DNA of 64,000 nucleotides from Actinoplanes xinjiangensis (lineage in GTDB: Bacteria > Actinomycetota > Actinomycetes > Mycobacteriales > Micromonosporaceae): contig NZ_QGGR01000014.1 in the NCBI RefSeq assembly GCF_003148685.1, positions 1-64,000 on the forward strand, given 5' to 3'. Each line of letters begins with the position of its first letter. The stretch's first letter is position 1. The notes below the pieces were generated by a model that saw only the letters and a program-made list of their open reading frames with translations, had not been told where the DNA came from and searched no databases. This document shows positions 39,326 through 47,773 of the stretch, in pieces. The position numbers and the translations under genes were made by a program.

Positions 39326-40897
39326 TTAAACGATCAGGGAGAGGAGCATGACGCAGGCGAAACCGACGACCGAGATGATCGTCTCCATAACCGACCAGGT
39401 CTTGATCGTCTGGCCGACCGTCATGCCGAAGTATTCCTTGACCATCCAGAAGCCGGCGTCGTTGACGTGGGAGAAGAACAGCGAGCCGGCGCCGATCGCC
39501 AGCGCGAGCAGGGAGACCTCGGGGCGGTCGAGGGTCGTGGCGAGTGGGGCGACGATGCCGGCGGCGGTGATCGTCGCGACGGTGGCGGAGCCGGTGGCCA
39601 CGCGGATGCCGACGGCTACCAGGAAGCCCAGGAGCAGGGCGTTGAAGTCGGCGTCGCGGGCGGCGTCGGCGATCACGTTGCCTACGCCGGCGTCGACGAG
39701 GACCTGTTTGAAGCCGCCGCCCGCCGCGACGATCAGCAGGATGCCGGCGATCGGCGGGAGCGCGCCGCCGAGGACGGCGTTGGTCTCGCGGCGGTCGAAG
39801 CCGGCGCGGTGACCGAGTGCCCACATGGCGACGAAGACGCCGGCCAGCAGGGCGACCACCGGTTCGCCGACGACTTCGAGGACGTCGCGGACCCGGTCGC
39901 CTTCGGGGAGCAGCAGTTCGGCGGCGCCGCGGGCGAGCATCAGGGCGACCGGCAGGAGGACGGTGAGCACGGCCGCCCAGAAGCCGGGGTTGCGGCGCGG
40001 GCCGAGCTGCTCGTCGACGGTTTTGCCGGGGCCGACCGGGTCGGCGATGTCGTCACGGTCGACGAAGTCCTGCCCGCCGACGGGCCCGGTGGGCGGCCGA
40101 TCACCGGAAGCCGCGCCGCCCGAAGAAGGGCCGGCGGAAGAACCGGAGGCCGCGCCGCCTGAAGAGGAGCCGGCCGAAGAACCGGAAGCCACGCCGCCCG
40201 AGGAAGAGGAAGAGGAAGACCCGGCGGAGGCCGTGGCCAGCAGTGCCGGAACCGGCAGCGGGACCCGCTTGGCGATGAAGTTGCCGAAGATCGGGCCGGC
40301 GACGATCACCGTCGGGACGGCGCAGATCAGGCCGAGCATCAGGGTCAGCCCGAGGTCGGCCTGAAGGCTCTCGATCGCGACGAGCGGCCCGGGGTGCGGC
40401 GGCACGAGACCGTGCAGCACCGACAGTCCGGCGAGCGCCGGGATGCCGAGGCGGAGCAGTCCCACATCGGTACGCCGTGCGACGAGCAACACGATCGGCA
40501 CCAGCAGGACGACGCCGACCTCGAAGAAGAGTGGGAGCCCGATGAGGGCCGCGACGCCGGCCATCGCCCAGGGCAGGGCGGCTCCGGAGACGCCGTTGAC
40601 GATGCGGTTCACGATGCCGTCGGCGCCGCCGGACTCGGCGAGGAGCGCGCCCACCATCGAGCCGAGGGCGATGAGGACGCCGACACCGCCGGCGGTGGTG
40701 CCGAGTCCTTTGGTGAACGATTCGACGGTGTCGGCCGGCGCGGCGCCCGCGGCGAGGCCGAGGACGCCGGCGCCGGTGATCAGCGCGAGGAACGGATGCC
40801 ACTTGGCCCATGCGATGAGCAGGACGACCGCCGCGATGCCGAGCACCGCCGCGAACACGAGCTGGGCGGTGCCGGCATCGGTGATGGTCTCCGTCAT
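39326..40897 (-). CDS. GntP-family gluconate:H+ symporter
   Basis: 523 residues, about 12-14 membrane helices. Motifs are HPFLALITGAGVLGLAAG, LGTTAGGVGVLIALGSMVG, GLPLFFEVGVVLLVPIV, HGLVPPHPGPLVAIESL, and GSATVATITAAGIVAP, with SHVNDAGFWMVKEYF near the end; these are diagnostic of GntP/GntT. Imports gluconate or a related sugar acid. Between helices, residues of about 222-265 form a Ser/Gly/Ala repeat loop (SSAGSSSGGAASGS units) not needed for the family, probably cytoplasmic. It is nine bases downstream of the peptidase-like gene, so probably co-transcribed. Confidence 0.92.
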   Translation of the reverse strand: MTETITDAGTAQLVFAAVLGIAAVVLLIAWAKWHPFLALITGAGVLGLAAGAAPADTVESFTKGLGTTAGGVGVLIALGSMVGALLAESGGADGIVNRIVNGVSGAALPWAMAGVAALIGLPLFFEVGVVLLVPIVLLVARRTDVGLLRLGIPALAGLSVLHGLVPPHPGPLVAIESLQADLGLTLMLGLICAVPTVIVAGPIFGNFIAKRVPLPVPALLATASAGSSSSSSSGGVASGSSAGSSSGGAASGSSAGPSSGGAASGDRPPTGPVGGQDFVDRDDIADPVGPGKTVDEQLGPRRNPGFWAAVLTVLLPVALMLARGAAELLLPEGDRVRDVLEVVGEPVVALLAGVFVAMWALGHRAGFDRRETNAVLGGALPPIAGILLIVAAGGGFKQVLVDAGVGNVIADAARDADFNALLLGFLVAVGIRVATGSATVATITAAGIVAPLATTLDRPEVSLLALAIGAGSLFFSHVNDAGFWMVKEYFGMTVGQTIKTWSVMETIISVVGFACVMLLSLIV

Positions 40898-40906
40898 GCG
40901 GCGCGT

Positions 40907-42445
40907 TTACCCCGCGGTGCCAGCCCTCAATCCCGGGGTGAGGGGATTGACGGGTCCGGATTTCAGGGTGACCGGCGACTCGGGGAAGACGGCCGGGCAG
41001 TGCGTGTTCTTCGGCGGGGTACGCCGCTCGATCAGGTACGTGTCGATCGCGGCCCGGGCGCAGTCGCTGAGCCAGTAGGTGCCGTGCCCGACGCCGTCGT
41101 AGGTGAGGAACGTGGCGCTGGGCAGCTGGTTCGCGAGGCTCCGGCCCCACTGGTACGGGGTGGCGACGTCGTACCGGCTGTTGGCGAGAAGGATCGGCGG
41201 CAGCTTCGGCGAGGCGTGCAGCCGGTGCGGCGGGTTGGTGACCGGGTACGGCCAGTTCTGGCAGGAGGTCAGGTCGGTCCACGCGATCGGGCTGAGCCGG
41301 GTGTGCGGGGCGAGCCGGTTCTGTTCCTTCTCCAGCCGCCGGACGTTCTGGTAGGAGCCGACGTCGAACCGGAAGTCGGAGCACATGACCGGCAGGTAGC
41401 CGTAGGGCGTGGGCTCGCCGCGTTTGCGGGCCTCCGACCCACCGCCGTTACCGAAATAGATCAGGTCCTCGGCGAGGTAGAACCAGCCGGCGGGCTCGTA
41501 CATGTACATGAAGACCAGGGAGACCACGAACTCCGGCACGATCTGGACGCCGTCCACGATCAGCTCGCCCGCTTCGGCCCGCGCGTACAGAGCGTCGAAG
41601 TACGCCAGTGCCCCCTGCTCGTGCAGCGCGCACTCGGGTGTCCGGTCGCACCAGGCCGTGAACTGGAGGAACGAGCCCTCCATGGCGAGCGTCTCCCACT
41701 TCTGGTAGTCGCGGATGTTCTGTGAGTGGTCCATGTTCGAGTCGAGCGCCATGGCCCGGATCCGGTCGGGGAACAGCTCGGCGTACTGCTGGCCGATCAT
41801 GGTCCCGTAGGACACCCCGTAGTAGCTGATCTTGCGTTCGCCGAGGGCGGCCCGGATCGCGTCCATGTCGCGGACCACGCTCGCGGTGTCGACGTACTTG
41901 ACCAGCGGCCCGGACAGATCACGACATGTCCGGGCCAGCTCCCGGTTGGCGGCCCGCAGTTTCGCGTAGTCGGCGGCGCTGTGCGGATACTGCCAGTTCG
42001 ACTGCTCGAGGACCGCGTCGAGGTCGCAGTTGATCACGTTGCTGCGGGCCTGGCCGCGCGGGTCGAACCCGATGACGTCGAACCGGTCGGTGATCGTGTC
42101 CGAGAATGCCTCGCCGGCACCGTAGGCGAAGTCCACCCCGGAACCGCCGGGGCCGCCCGGGTTGATCAGCAGGGGCCCGATCCGCCGGGACGGCTCGGAG
42201 GCCGGCAGCTTGGCCAGGGCCAGGGTGATGGTGGAGCCGCCCGGCCGCGACCAGTCGACGGGAACCTCCAGCTCACCGCAGACCACCCGCTCCGGCGCCT
42301 CGTCCTCGGGGGCACACGGCCCCCAGTCGATCGTGTCCGCGATCGATCCGGTGGGTGGCGCGGCTTGGGCGACCCCCGGTATTGCCGGTCCGAGCAGGGC
42401 AAACAGCATCATTGGTACGGCCAGACGCACAACTGAGCGACGCAT
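40907..42445 (-). CDS. Secreted alpha/beta hydrolase, tripeptidyl-aminopeptidase (TAP) type
   Basis: 512 residues with a Sec signal peptide (VVRLAVPMMLFALLGPAIPGVAQA). LLINPGGPGGSG forms the oxyanion region, VIGFDPRGQARS the first strands, ISYYGVSYGTMIGQQ holds the nucleophile Ser, LLANSRYDVATPYQW the Asp, and DGVGHGTYW the His. The C-terminal half is the TAP-like domain. Family members release N-terminal peptides outside the cell. Cys pairs suggest disulfides. The ATG is at 42445 with a GAGG box upstream. Confidence 0.88.
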   Translation of the reverse strand: MRRSVVRLAVPMMLFALLGPAIPGVAQAAPPTGSIADTIDWGPCAPEDEAPERVVCGELEVPVDWSRPGGSTITLALAKLPASEPSRRIGPLLINPGGPGGSGVDFAYGAGEAFSDTITDRFDVIGFDPRGQARSNVINCDLDAVLEQSNWQYPHSAADYAKLRAANRELARTCRDLSGPLVKYVDTASVVRDMDAIRAALGERKISYYGVSYGTMIGQQYAELFPDRIRAMALDSNMDHSQNIRDYQKWETLAMEGSFLQFTAWCDRTPECALHEQGALAYFDALYARAEAGELIVDGVQIVPEFVVSLVFMYMYEPAGWFYLAEDLIYFGNGGGSEARKRGEPTPYGYLPVMCSDFRFDVGSYQNVRRLEKEQNRLAPHTRLSPIAWTDLTSCQNWPYPVTNPPHRLHASPKLPPILLANSRYDVATPYQWGRSLANQLPSATFLTYDGVGHGTYWLSDCARAAIDTYLIERRTPPKNTHCPAVFPESPVTLKSGPVNPLTPGLRAGTAG

Positions 42446-42513
42446 GGGCAGACCTCACGTGTCGACGACAGGGTCGTGGCCCATTCAAGTACGCCGATGC
42501 AAGTGCCGTTCTC

Positions 42514-43188
42514 TCACTGCCCGGACAGCTGAGCCTTGACCCCTCGGGTCAGGTCGTCACCGAGGATCTCGGCGTCACCGCGGGCGACCGCATCGAGGGC
42601 GAGCGCCGCGACCAGCGCCGGGTCGCTCTTCTGCTCCGGCGGGACGGCGGCCGCCATGTCGGTGTCCATGTAGCCGACGTGCAGCCCGGTCACCGTGATC
42701 CCGCGCGGGGCGAGCAGGTCACGGCTGGCGTTGGTGAGCGCCCAGGCCGCCGCCTTGGCCGCCGAGTAGGAGCCGTAGCCGCCGGGGTGCAGCCAGGACA
42801 GCACGGACAGCACGTTGAGCACCGCTCCCCCACCGTTGCCTTCGATGACCGGCGCGAACGCCCGGGTGGCGAGCAGTGTGCCGAAGTAGTTGGTCTCCAT
42901 GTCGAGCCGGATGCCGTCCAGGTCGCCGTCGAGGACCGGCCCACCGACGGCGACGCCGGCGTTGTTGATCAGCAGGGTGGCGTCGGCGGCGGTCACGGCC
43001 GCCTTGGCCACCGACTCGGGGTCGGTGACGTCGAGCTGGAGCGGGATCGCGCCGGGAAGGTCGACGCTCTCGGGGTTGCGGGCGGCGGCATAGACCTTGG
43101 CGCCGCGCTCGATCAGCTGACCGGCGAGGTGACGGCCGAACCCGCGGTTGGCTCCGGTGACGACGGCGACTGCACTGGTGAGTTCCAT
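42514..43188 (-). CDS. Short-chain dehydrogenase controlled by a divergent TetR
   Basis: 224 residues from the ATG at 43188. Cofactor motif VVTGANRGFGRHLAGQL, LLINNAGVAVGG, the active-site segment VLSVLSWLHPGGYGSYSAAKAAAW with Ser, Tyr and Lys, and HVGYMDTDMAA. The segment is the typical NAD(P) Rossmann type without membrane helices. It is divergent from a TetR with two 20-bp palindromes between, so probably repressed by it and induced by a substrate-like ligand. Confidence 0.88.
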   Translation of the reverse strand: MELTSAVAVVTGANRGFGRHLAGQLIERGAKVYAAARNPESVDLPGAIPLQLDVTDPESVAKAAVTAADATLLINNAGVAVGGPVLDGDLDGIRLDMETNYFGTLLATRAFAPVIEGNGGGAVLNVLSVLSWLHPGGYGSYSAAKAAAWALTNASRDLLAPRGITVTGLHVGYMDTDMAAAVPPEQKSDPALVAALALDAVARGDAEILGDDLTRGVKAQLSGQ

Positions 43189-43194
43189 GGGACT

Positions 43195-43264
43195 TAGATT
43201 ATGGCCATCATCTAATGAGCGCCAGAGCCTCCGGAGGTAATAGATGACACACATAATCTATAGT
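43195..43264. promoter_or_regulatory. Paired palindromic operators and possible leaderless promoter
   Basis: TAGATTATGGCCATCATCTA (43195-43214) and TAGATGACACACATAATCTA (43241-43260) are two imperfect 20-bp palindromes with half-site TAGAT[T/G]A. The first lies six bases beyond the SDR start and the second just before the tetR start. A -10-like TATAGT at 43259-43264 would start transcription at about 43271-43272, at the ATG at 43272 inside the tetR frame, suggesting a leaderless message. Confidence 0.65.
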
Positions 43265-43916
43265 GGCACGCATGGGACGGGTGTCGCAGGCGCAGGCCGC
43301 CGAGAACAGGGAACGCATCGTCGCCACGGCCGCACGCCTCTTCCGTGAGCGAGGGATCGCCGGGGTGAGCGTCGCCGACGTGACGGCCGAGGCCGGCCTG
43401 ACCCACGGCGGCTTCTACAAGCACTTCGCCTCGAAGGACGCGCTGGTCGCCGAGGCGGTGGCGCGGGCCTTCGCCGACCAGGCCACCGCCGTCCGCGCGA
43501 CCGCACCGGAGCCCGGCGGAGGCACGGCCGTCCGGCCTCAGGAGCTGATCGACGCCTACCTGTCCGCCGCACACCGCGACGACCCCGGCGGCGGATGCCC
43601 GTCGGCCGGCTTCGGTGGTGACGTGGCACGGGCCACCGGTGGCGACGCGACGCGCGGGGCGTACGCGAAAGGGGTCGAAGGTTTCGCCCTCCACCTCGGT
43701 GGCGGCGCCGAGCCGGACCTGGCCGCCCTCAGCACCATGGTGGGTGCCCTGATCCTGGCGCGCGCCACCGCGGGGACCGAGCTCTCCGACCGCATCCTCG
43801 CGGCGGCGCGGGAGAGTCTCGACCGCCCGGCTCAGCCGGATGATCCGCTGCGACGGAGGCCTGAGCCTGAGCCCGCCGCGGTCAGCCCAGCGGAAGGCCC
43901 TGCTGCAGGAGAGTGA
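43263..43916 (+). CDS. TetR-family regulator of the SDR gene
   Basis: Up to 217 residues from the GTG at 43263; the ATG at 43272 is an alternative. Helix-turn-helix ENRERIVATAARLFRERGIAGVSV, DVTAEAGLTHGGFYKHFASKDAL. The HGGFYKHF form is typical of regulators of the NemR/AcrR-like group controlling oxidoreductases. The C-terminal domain has PGGGCPSAGFGGDVARA, with one Cys possibly redox-active. The 3' end overlaps the convergent TetR by 35 bases. Confidence 0.88.
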   Translation: MARMGRVSQAQAAENRERIVATAARLFRERGIAGVSVADVTAEAGLTHGGFYKHFASKDALVAEAVARAFADQATAVRATAPEPGGGTAVRPQELIDAYLSAAHRDDPGGGCPSAGFGGDVARATGGDATRGAYAKGVEGFALHLGGGAEPDLAALSTMVGALILARATAGTELSDRILAAARESLDRPAQPDDPLRRRPEPEPAAVSPAEGPAAGE

Positions 43917-44487
43917 GCGCCTGCTCCAGACGCCGGTAGTCGTCGGGCGTGACCCCCTCGACCGGCGCCACCCGACCGGCGGGCAGGACCGCCAGCATCG
44001 CGCCGACCGCCGCCCCGGCGGTCACCCGCGCCGAGAAGTCGTCGGCGGGCAGCCCGGCCCGCTCGGCGATCACGCCCGCCATCAGGTCGATGGCATCGGT
44101 CATCTGGTGCATCATCCGCATCCGCAACTCCGGAACCCCGAGGATGAGCACCTGCCGGCGCCGTTCGAACGCCCACATCTCGGGGCTCAGGTTGCCGAAG
44201 ACCTCGCGCATCGCCCGCAGGATCGCCTCGATCGGCGCCAGGTCGGCTGGCTGGGCGCGGATCGCCTCGACCAGCACCGCATCGACGTCGTCGACGAGAA
44301 CCGCGTCCTCCTTGGTCGGGAAGTAGCGGAAGAACGTGCTCGGCGAGACCTCGGCCGCCTCCGCGATCTGTTCCACGGTGGTCGCCGCGAACCCCTGCTC
44401 CTCGATCAACCGCATCGCGTGCTCGCGGAGGGCGGCGCGGGTCTTCGCCTTCTTACGTTCGCGCAGGCCGGTCGGGGAGGTGGTCAT
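43882..44487 (-). CDS. TetR-family regulator, partner of the DHA2 exporter
   Basis: 201 residues from the ATG at 44487, which overlaps the MFS stop (ATGA). Helix-turn-helix: TRAALREHAMRLIEEQGFAATTVEQIAEAAEVSPSTFFRYFPTKEDAV. The SPSTFFRYFPTKEDAV form is common in actinomycete efflux repressors. The C-terminal domain contains EMWAFERRRQVLILGVPELR. It is translated after the exporter in a two-gene operon, and likely represses it through TTTTGAGAG sites at 45977-46014. Confidence 0.9.
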   Translation of the reverse strand: MTTSPTGLRERKKAKTRAALREHAMRLIEEQGFAATTVEQIAEAAEVSPSTFFRYFPTKEDAVLVDDVDAVLVEAIRAQPADLAPIEAILRAMREVFGNLSPEMWAFERRRQVLILGVPELRMRMMHQMTDAIDLMAGVIAERAGLPADDFSARVTAGAAVGAMLAVLPAGRVAPVEGVTPDDYRRLEQALTLLQQGLPLG

Positions 44488-45992
44488 ACCCCCGATTCTG
44501 CCAGCACCGCCGCCGGCTGCCCGGTCCGCGCGCCACGAGGAAGGATCACCAGGGCGAGGATCACGCCGGCCGCCGCGACGCCACCGGAGACGATCAACGA
44601 CAGGTCCATGCCGTGTACGAACGCGTCCCGCACCGCGCCGAGCAACTCGTCGTCGCCGAGCCGCTGGGCGGCAGCGGCCCCGGCGGCGGCGCTGTCCCGC
44701 AACTCCTCCCCCGCTCCCACGGGCAGGGCGGACCGGTAACCCGCGTTCAGCACCATGCCGAGCACGGCGACACCGATCGCGCTGCCGACCTGGCGGATCG
44801 CCTGGATCAGGGCGTTGCCGACGCCGCTGCGCCCGGCGTCCAGGGTGCTGATCGTGACGTTCATCGAGGTCGGCATGGTGAAGCCGAGCCCGACGCCGGC
44901 GACCCCGATCCAGGCGGCGACCACGCCGTAGCCCGCCGCGGCGTCGGTCGCCGCACCGGTGAACAGGGCCGCGGCCATCAGCGTGAGACCGGCGGCGATC
45001 ACCGCACGCGGGCCGAACCGGGTGGCCATTTTCTCCCCGATGCGGGCGCCGACCATCAGACCGCCGATCACCGGGAGCAGCCGCAGGCCGGTGCCGAACG
45101 CGTCCGCGCCGCCGACCGCCTGGAACAGCTGCGGCAGGGCGAAGAGCAGCCCGAAGAAGGCGAACCCGGCGATGGTGGCGAGCAGGGTGCCACCGGCGAA
45201 CGACCGGTTCCGGAAGAGGCCGAGATCGATCAGCGGCGACGCGGCCCGCCGCTGCCACCACACCAGCGCGGCGAGCGCCAGAACCCCCACCGCGATGATC
45301 ACCGAGGCGCGCACGTCACCCCAGCCGCGTTCCCCGGCTTCGATGATGCCGTACGTGACACCCACCAGCGCCGTCGTGGACAGCAGGATGCCGGGCAGGT
45401 CGAACCGGCGCCGACGGTCGCCGTGCGACTCGGGGACGAGGACGGCGACGGCGATCAGCCCCAGCCCGACGATCGGCAGATTGATCAGGAAGACCGATCC
45501 CCAGTGGAAGTTGTCGAGCAGCCAGCCGCCCAGCAGCGGGCCGAGCGGGATGCCCAGCGCGTTCGCGGTGATCCAGATGGTGAGGGCGCGCGGGCGCTCC
45601 CGATCGTCGAAGAGGACAGTCAGGACCGCGCCGATCAGCGACATGATCACGGCCGACCCCAGACCGAGGACGGCTCGGGCGGCGATGAGCTGCCCCGTCG
45701 TGTCGGCCAGGGCGCAGGCGGCGGACGCGGCCCCGAAGATCGTCAGCGCGATCAACAGCAGCCGCTTGCGCCCGAACCGGTCGCCGAGCATCCCGGCCGG
45801 CAGCAGCGCCGCGGCCAGGACCAGCAGGTAGGAGGTGGTGAACCACTGAAGGTCGGCGGTGGTGGCACCGAGATCACGGGCCAGGGTGGGCAGCGCGACG
45901 CTCAGCACGGTGCTGTCCAGCCCGATGACGACCGTGCACAGCGCCAGGGCGGCCAGGGCCGACCAGCGGTGCGATGTTTTGAGAGAGGCCAT
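44484..45992 (-). CDS. MFS drug exporter, DHA2 family
   Basis: 502 residues, about 14 membrane helices. GLDSTVLSVALPTLARDLGA is motif D1, GDRFGRKRLLLI motif A, GPLLGGWLLDNFHWGSVFLINLP motif C, and LIDLGLFRNRSF the mid-loop. Exports hydrophobic compounds with proton influx. It is separate in sequence from the exporter at 21307 and has its own TetR downstream. Confidence 0.92.
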   Translation of the reverse strand: MASLKTSHRWSALAALALCTVVIGLDSTVLSVALPTLARDLGATTADLQWFTTSYLLVLAAALLPAGMLGDRFGRKRLLLIALTIFGAASAACALADTTGQLIAARAVLGLGSAVIMSLIGAVLTVLFDDRERPRALTIWITANALGIPLGPLLGGWLLDNFHWGSVFLINLPIVGLGLIAVAVLVPESHGDRRRRFDLPGILLSTTALVGVTYGIIEAGERGWGDVRASVIIAVGVLALAALVWWQRRAASPLIDLGLFRNRSFAGGTLLATIAGFAFFGLLFALPQLFQAVGGADAFGTGLRLLPVIGGLMVGARIGEKMATRFGPRAVIAAGLTLMAAALFTGAATDAAAGYGVVAAWIGVAGVGLGFTMPTSMNVTISTLDAGRSGVGNALIQAIRQVGSAIGVAVLGMVLNAGYRSALPVGAGEELRDSAAAGAAAAQRLGDDELLGAVRDAFVHGMDLSLIVSGGVAAAGVILALVILPRGARTGQPAAVLAESGV

Positions 45993-46014
45993 GAATTGAA
46001 GGTAACTCTCAAAA
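45977..46014. promoter_or_regulatory. Inverted operator at the start of the DHA2 operon
   Basis: TTTTGAGAG (45977-45985, inside the first codons) and CTCTCAAAA (46006-46014) are inverted copies 20 bp apart, spanning the ATG at 45992. Candidate site for the TetR encoded at 43882. Confidence 0.6.
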
Positions 46015-46103
46015 TAAAGTGGCTGTCATAATACTGTGGGATCTCTCAGGATCGGCGCGCCTCCTGCGGTCCCTTGCGGGGCTGTGTCACGATCTTGGAT
46101 GGC

Positions 46104-46193
46104 GTTTCCACGGGTCAGCAGGTTTCCACGGGTCAGCAGGTTTCCACGGGTCAGCAGGTTTCCACGGGTCAGCAGGTTTCCACGGGTCAGCAG
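46104..46193. repeat. 18-bp perfect tandem repeat x5 before a small membrane gene
   Basis: Five identical units of GTTTCCACGGGTCAGCAG at 46104-46121, 46122-46139, 46140-46157, 46158-46175 and 46176-46193. The array ends 21 bases before the ATG of the 53-residue gene. It lies in that gene's leader or promoter region. Confidence 0.95.
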
Positions 46194-46214
46194 CGTGCGG
46201 AGGATCGAGTTCCG

Positions 46215-46376
46215 ATGAAGAAGGTGCTGGGCTGGATCCTGCTGTTCCTGCTCGTCTTCTGGATCGGCACCAACCCGACGCCGGCCGCCGAGGTGGCCCG
46301 CAGCATCGGTGACGGGGTCGCCGACATCTTCAGCAACATCGGCACGTTCTTCGTCGAGCTGGCCAACGGCAACTGA
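46215..46376 (+). CDS. Small membrane protein (53 residues)
   Basis: MKKVLGWILLFLLVFWIGTN opens with two Lys and one membrane helix, or a signal peptide with possible cleavage after PTPAA. It then gives an amphipathic tail VARSIGDGVADIFSNIGTFFVEL. GGAGG lies ten bases upstream of the ATG. The frame stays open upstream through the 18-bp repeats, but those residues (STGQQV units) lack a better start. Such small single-span proteins are common beside actinomycete envelope genes; function unknown. Confidence 0.75.
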   Translation: MKKVLGWILLFLLVFWIGTNPTPAAEVARSIGDGVADIFSNIGTFFVELANGN

Positions 46377-46382
46377 CGTGCG

Positions 46383-46535
46383 CCCGCACCCCGCCGGCCC
46401 GCATCCCCCTCCCGCCGGCCTGCACCCTCATCCCGCCGGCCTGTATCTCCATCCCGCCGGCCTGTATCCCCATCCCGCCGGCCTGCGTATTTCTGGCCCG
46501 CACCCCGACCCTTCCGGCCCGCACCCCGCCGCCGG
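46383..46535. repeat. Imperfect 21-bp tandem array
   Basis: About seven units resembling CATCCCGCCGGCCTGTATCTC, most alike in 46430-46490. The array fills the spacer between the small membrane gene and the PfkB kinase. No gene seen. Confidence 0.8.
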
Positions 46536-46555
46536 GCTGGTCGGCCGGCGCTGAC

Positions 46556-47647
46556 ATGCGGCTGCTCTTCGTGGGTCTGGTGACGGTCGACCTGGTGCAG
46601 CGGGTGGCGCGGCTACCCGGCGTCGACGAGAAGGTGCAGTCCGAGTCGGTGGACGTCGCGGCGGGCGGGCCGGCAACCAATGCGGCGGTCACCGCGGCGG
46701 CGCTCGGGGCGACGGTCACCCTGGTCAGTGCGGTGGGCTCGCACCCGCTCGGCGATCTGGTCCGGGCCGACCTCGCAGCGCACGGGGTAACCCTGGTCGA
46801 CGTCACGCCGGAATCACCGGTGCCCCCGCCGGTCTCCGCGGTGACGGTCCTCGCCTCCACCGGCGAGCGCACCATCGTCAGCCGCAATGCCGGAACCCGC
46901 GAGGTCGCCGTGCCGCCCGAGGGCCTACCCGACGCCGACCTGACTCTGGTCGACGGGCATCATCCGGCACTCGCGGTCGCCGCGGCCCGCGCCGCCCGCC
47001 GTCTGCTCGTCGACGCCGGAAGCTGGCGCCCGGTCTTCGCCGACGTCTTCCCCCACGCCGAGGTGGTTGCCTGCTCCGGCGACTTCCGCCACCCGGCGGC
47101 CACCGGCGGTCTCCACCAGCCCGTGGCCACCGGCAATCTCAGCGACCCCGCGGCCACCGAGGATCTCGACCCCTCCGTAGCCGCTGGCGATCTCGGCGGC
47201 CCCGAAGACACCGGCGATCTCGGCCGGCCCGCGGCCACGGTCTTCCGGCGCCCCGGGGACATCGGCGAAACCGAAGCTGCCGCCGACATCGACGCCGCCA
47301 CCGCCACGGCCATCAGGAGGACCCACCCCGCTGCCCACGTGGTGATCACCCACGGTCCCGAACCGGTCCGCTGGTTCAGTCCGGAGGCCGCCGGCGAGGT
47401 CCCCGTGCCAACCGTCACCGCAGTCGACACCGCGGGAGCCGGCGACGCCTTCCACGGCGCCCTCGCCGTCGCTCTGGCACGCGCCGCCCCGGCCCGGAGC
47501 GACGCTACCCGCCGCGCCGTTGCCCGCGGCGCCGTTGCCCGCGGCGCCGTGGACCTTCCGGCCGCGATCAGCTACGCCGCCAGGATCGCCGCCGTCCGAG
47601 TCAGCCATGCCGGACCTCGTGCCTGGCTGGCCCACCTGCCCGGCTGA
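46556..47647 (+). CDS. PfkB-family sugar kinase carrying a 27-bp repeat expansion
   Basis: 363 residues, against about 300 for ribokinase-like enzymes. The N-terminal LLFVGLVTVDLVQRVARLPG and VAAGGPATNAAVTAAALGA form the sugar-binding half, and VDTAGAGDAFHGALAVAL is the catalytic GAGD loop. It phosphorylates a sugar hydroxyl with ATP; the sugar is unknown. Residues 178-231 are six 9-residue repeats of the form x-x-P-x-A-T-G-x-L, inserted between the strand ending VVACSGDF and the following helix. The insert is in frame and lies on a surface loop position, so activity may survive. A second ARGAV repeat lies near the C terminus. Confidence 0.87.
   Translation: MRLLFVGLVTVDLVQRVARLPGVDEKVQSESVDVAAGGPATNAAVTAAALGATVTLVSAVGSHPLGDLVRADLAAHGVTLVDVTPESPVPPPVSAVTVLASTGERTIVSRNAGTREVAVPPEGLPDADLTLVDGHHPALAVAAARAARRLLVDAGSWRPVFADVFPHAEVVACSGDFRHPAATGGLHQPVATGNLSDPAATEDLDPSVAAGDLGGPEDTGDLGRPAATVFRRPGDIGETEAAADIDAATATAIRRTHPAAHVVITHGPEPVRWFSPEAAGEVPVPTVTAVDTAGAGDAFHGALAVALARAAPARSDATRRAVARGAVARGAVDLPAAISYAARIAAVRVSHAGPRAWLAHLPG
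47087..47248 (+). repeat. 27-bp tandem repeat within the PfkB kinase
   Basis: Six imperfect 27-bp units, each encoding nine residues (HPAATGGL, HQPVATGNL, SDPAATEDL and so on). Divergence between units indicates an older expansion than the 18-bp array upstream. Confidence 0.85.
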
Positions 47648-47732
47648 GATCTCAACCGGCTCGAGAGTCCGTGGACCGGCCCGGCCGGCGGCCGGCTTGA
47701 GACCGGCCCACCGGTGACGAACGACCTGGTCA

Positions 47733-47762
47733 GGCCCGCCGACCACCCAGTGTCGGCGGGCC
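47733..47762. terminator. Hairpin terminator between kinase and htpG
   Basis: GGCCCGCCGAC (47733-47743) pairs perfectly with GTCGGCGGGCC (47752-47762) around an 8-base loop. It lies 11 bases after the htpG stop and past the kinase stop, between convergent genes. Confidence 0.8.
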
Positions 47763-47773
47763 GGAACAGCAGG

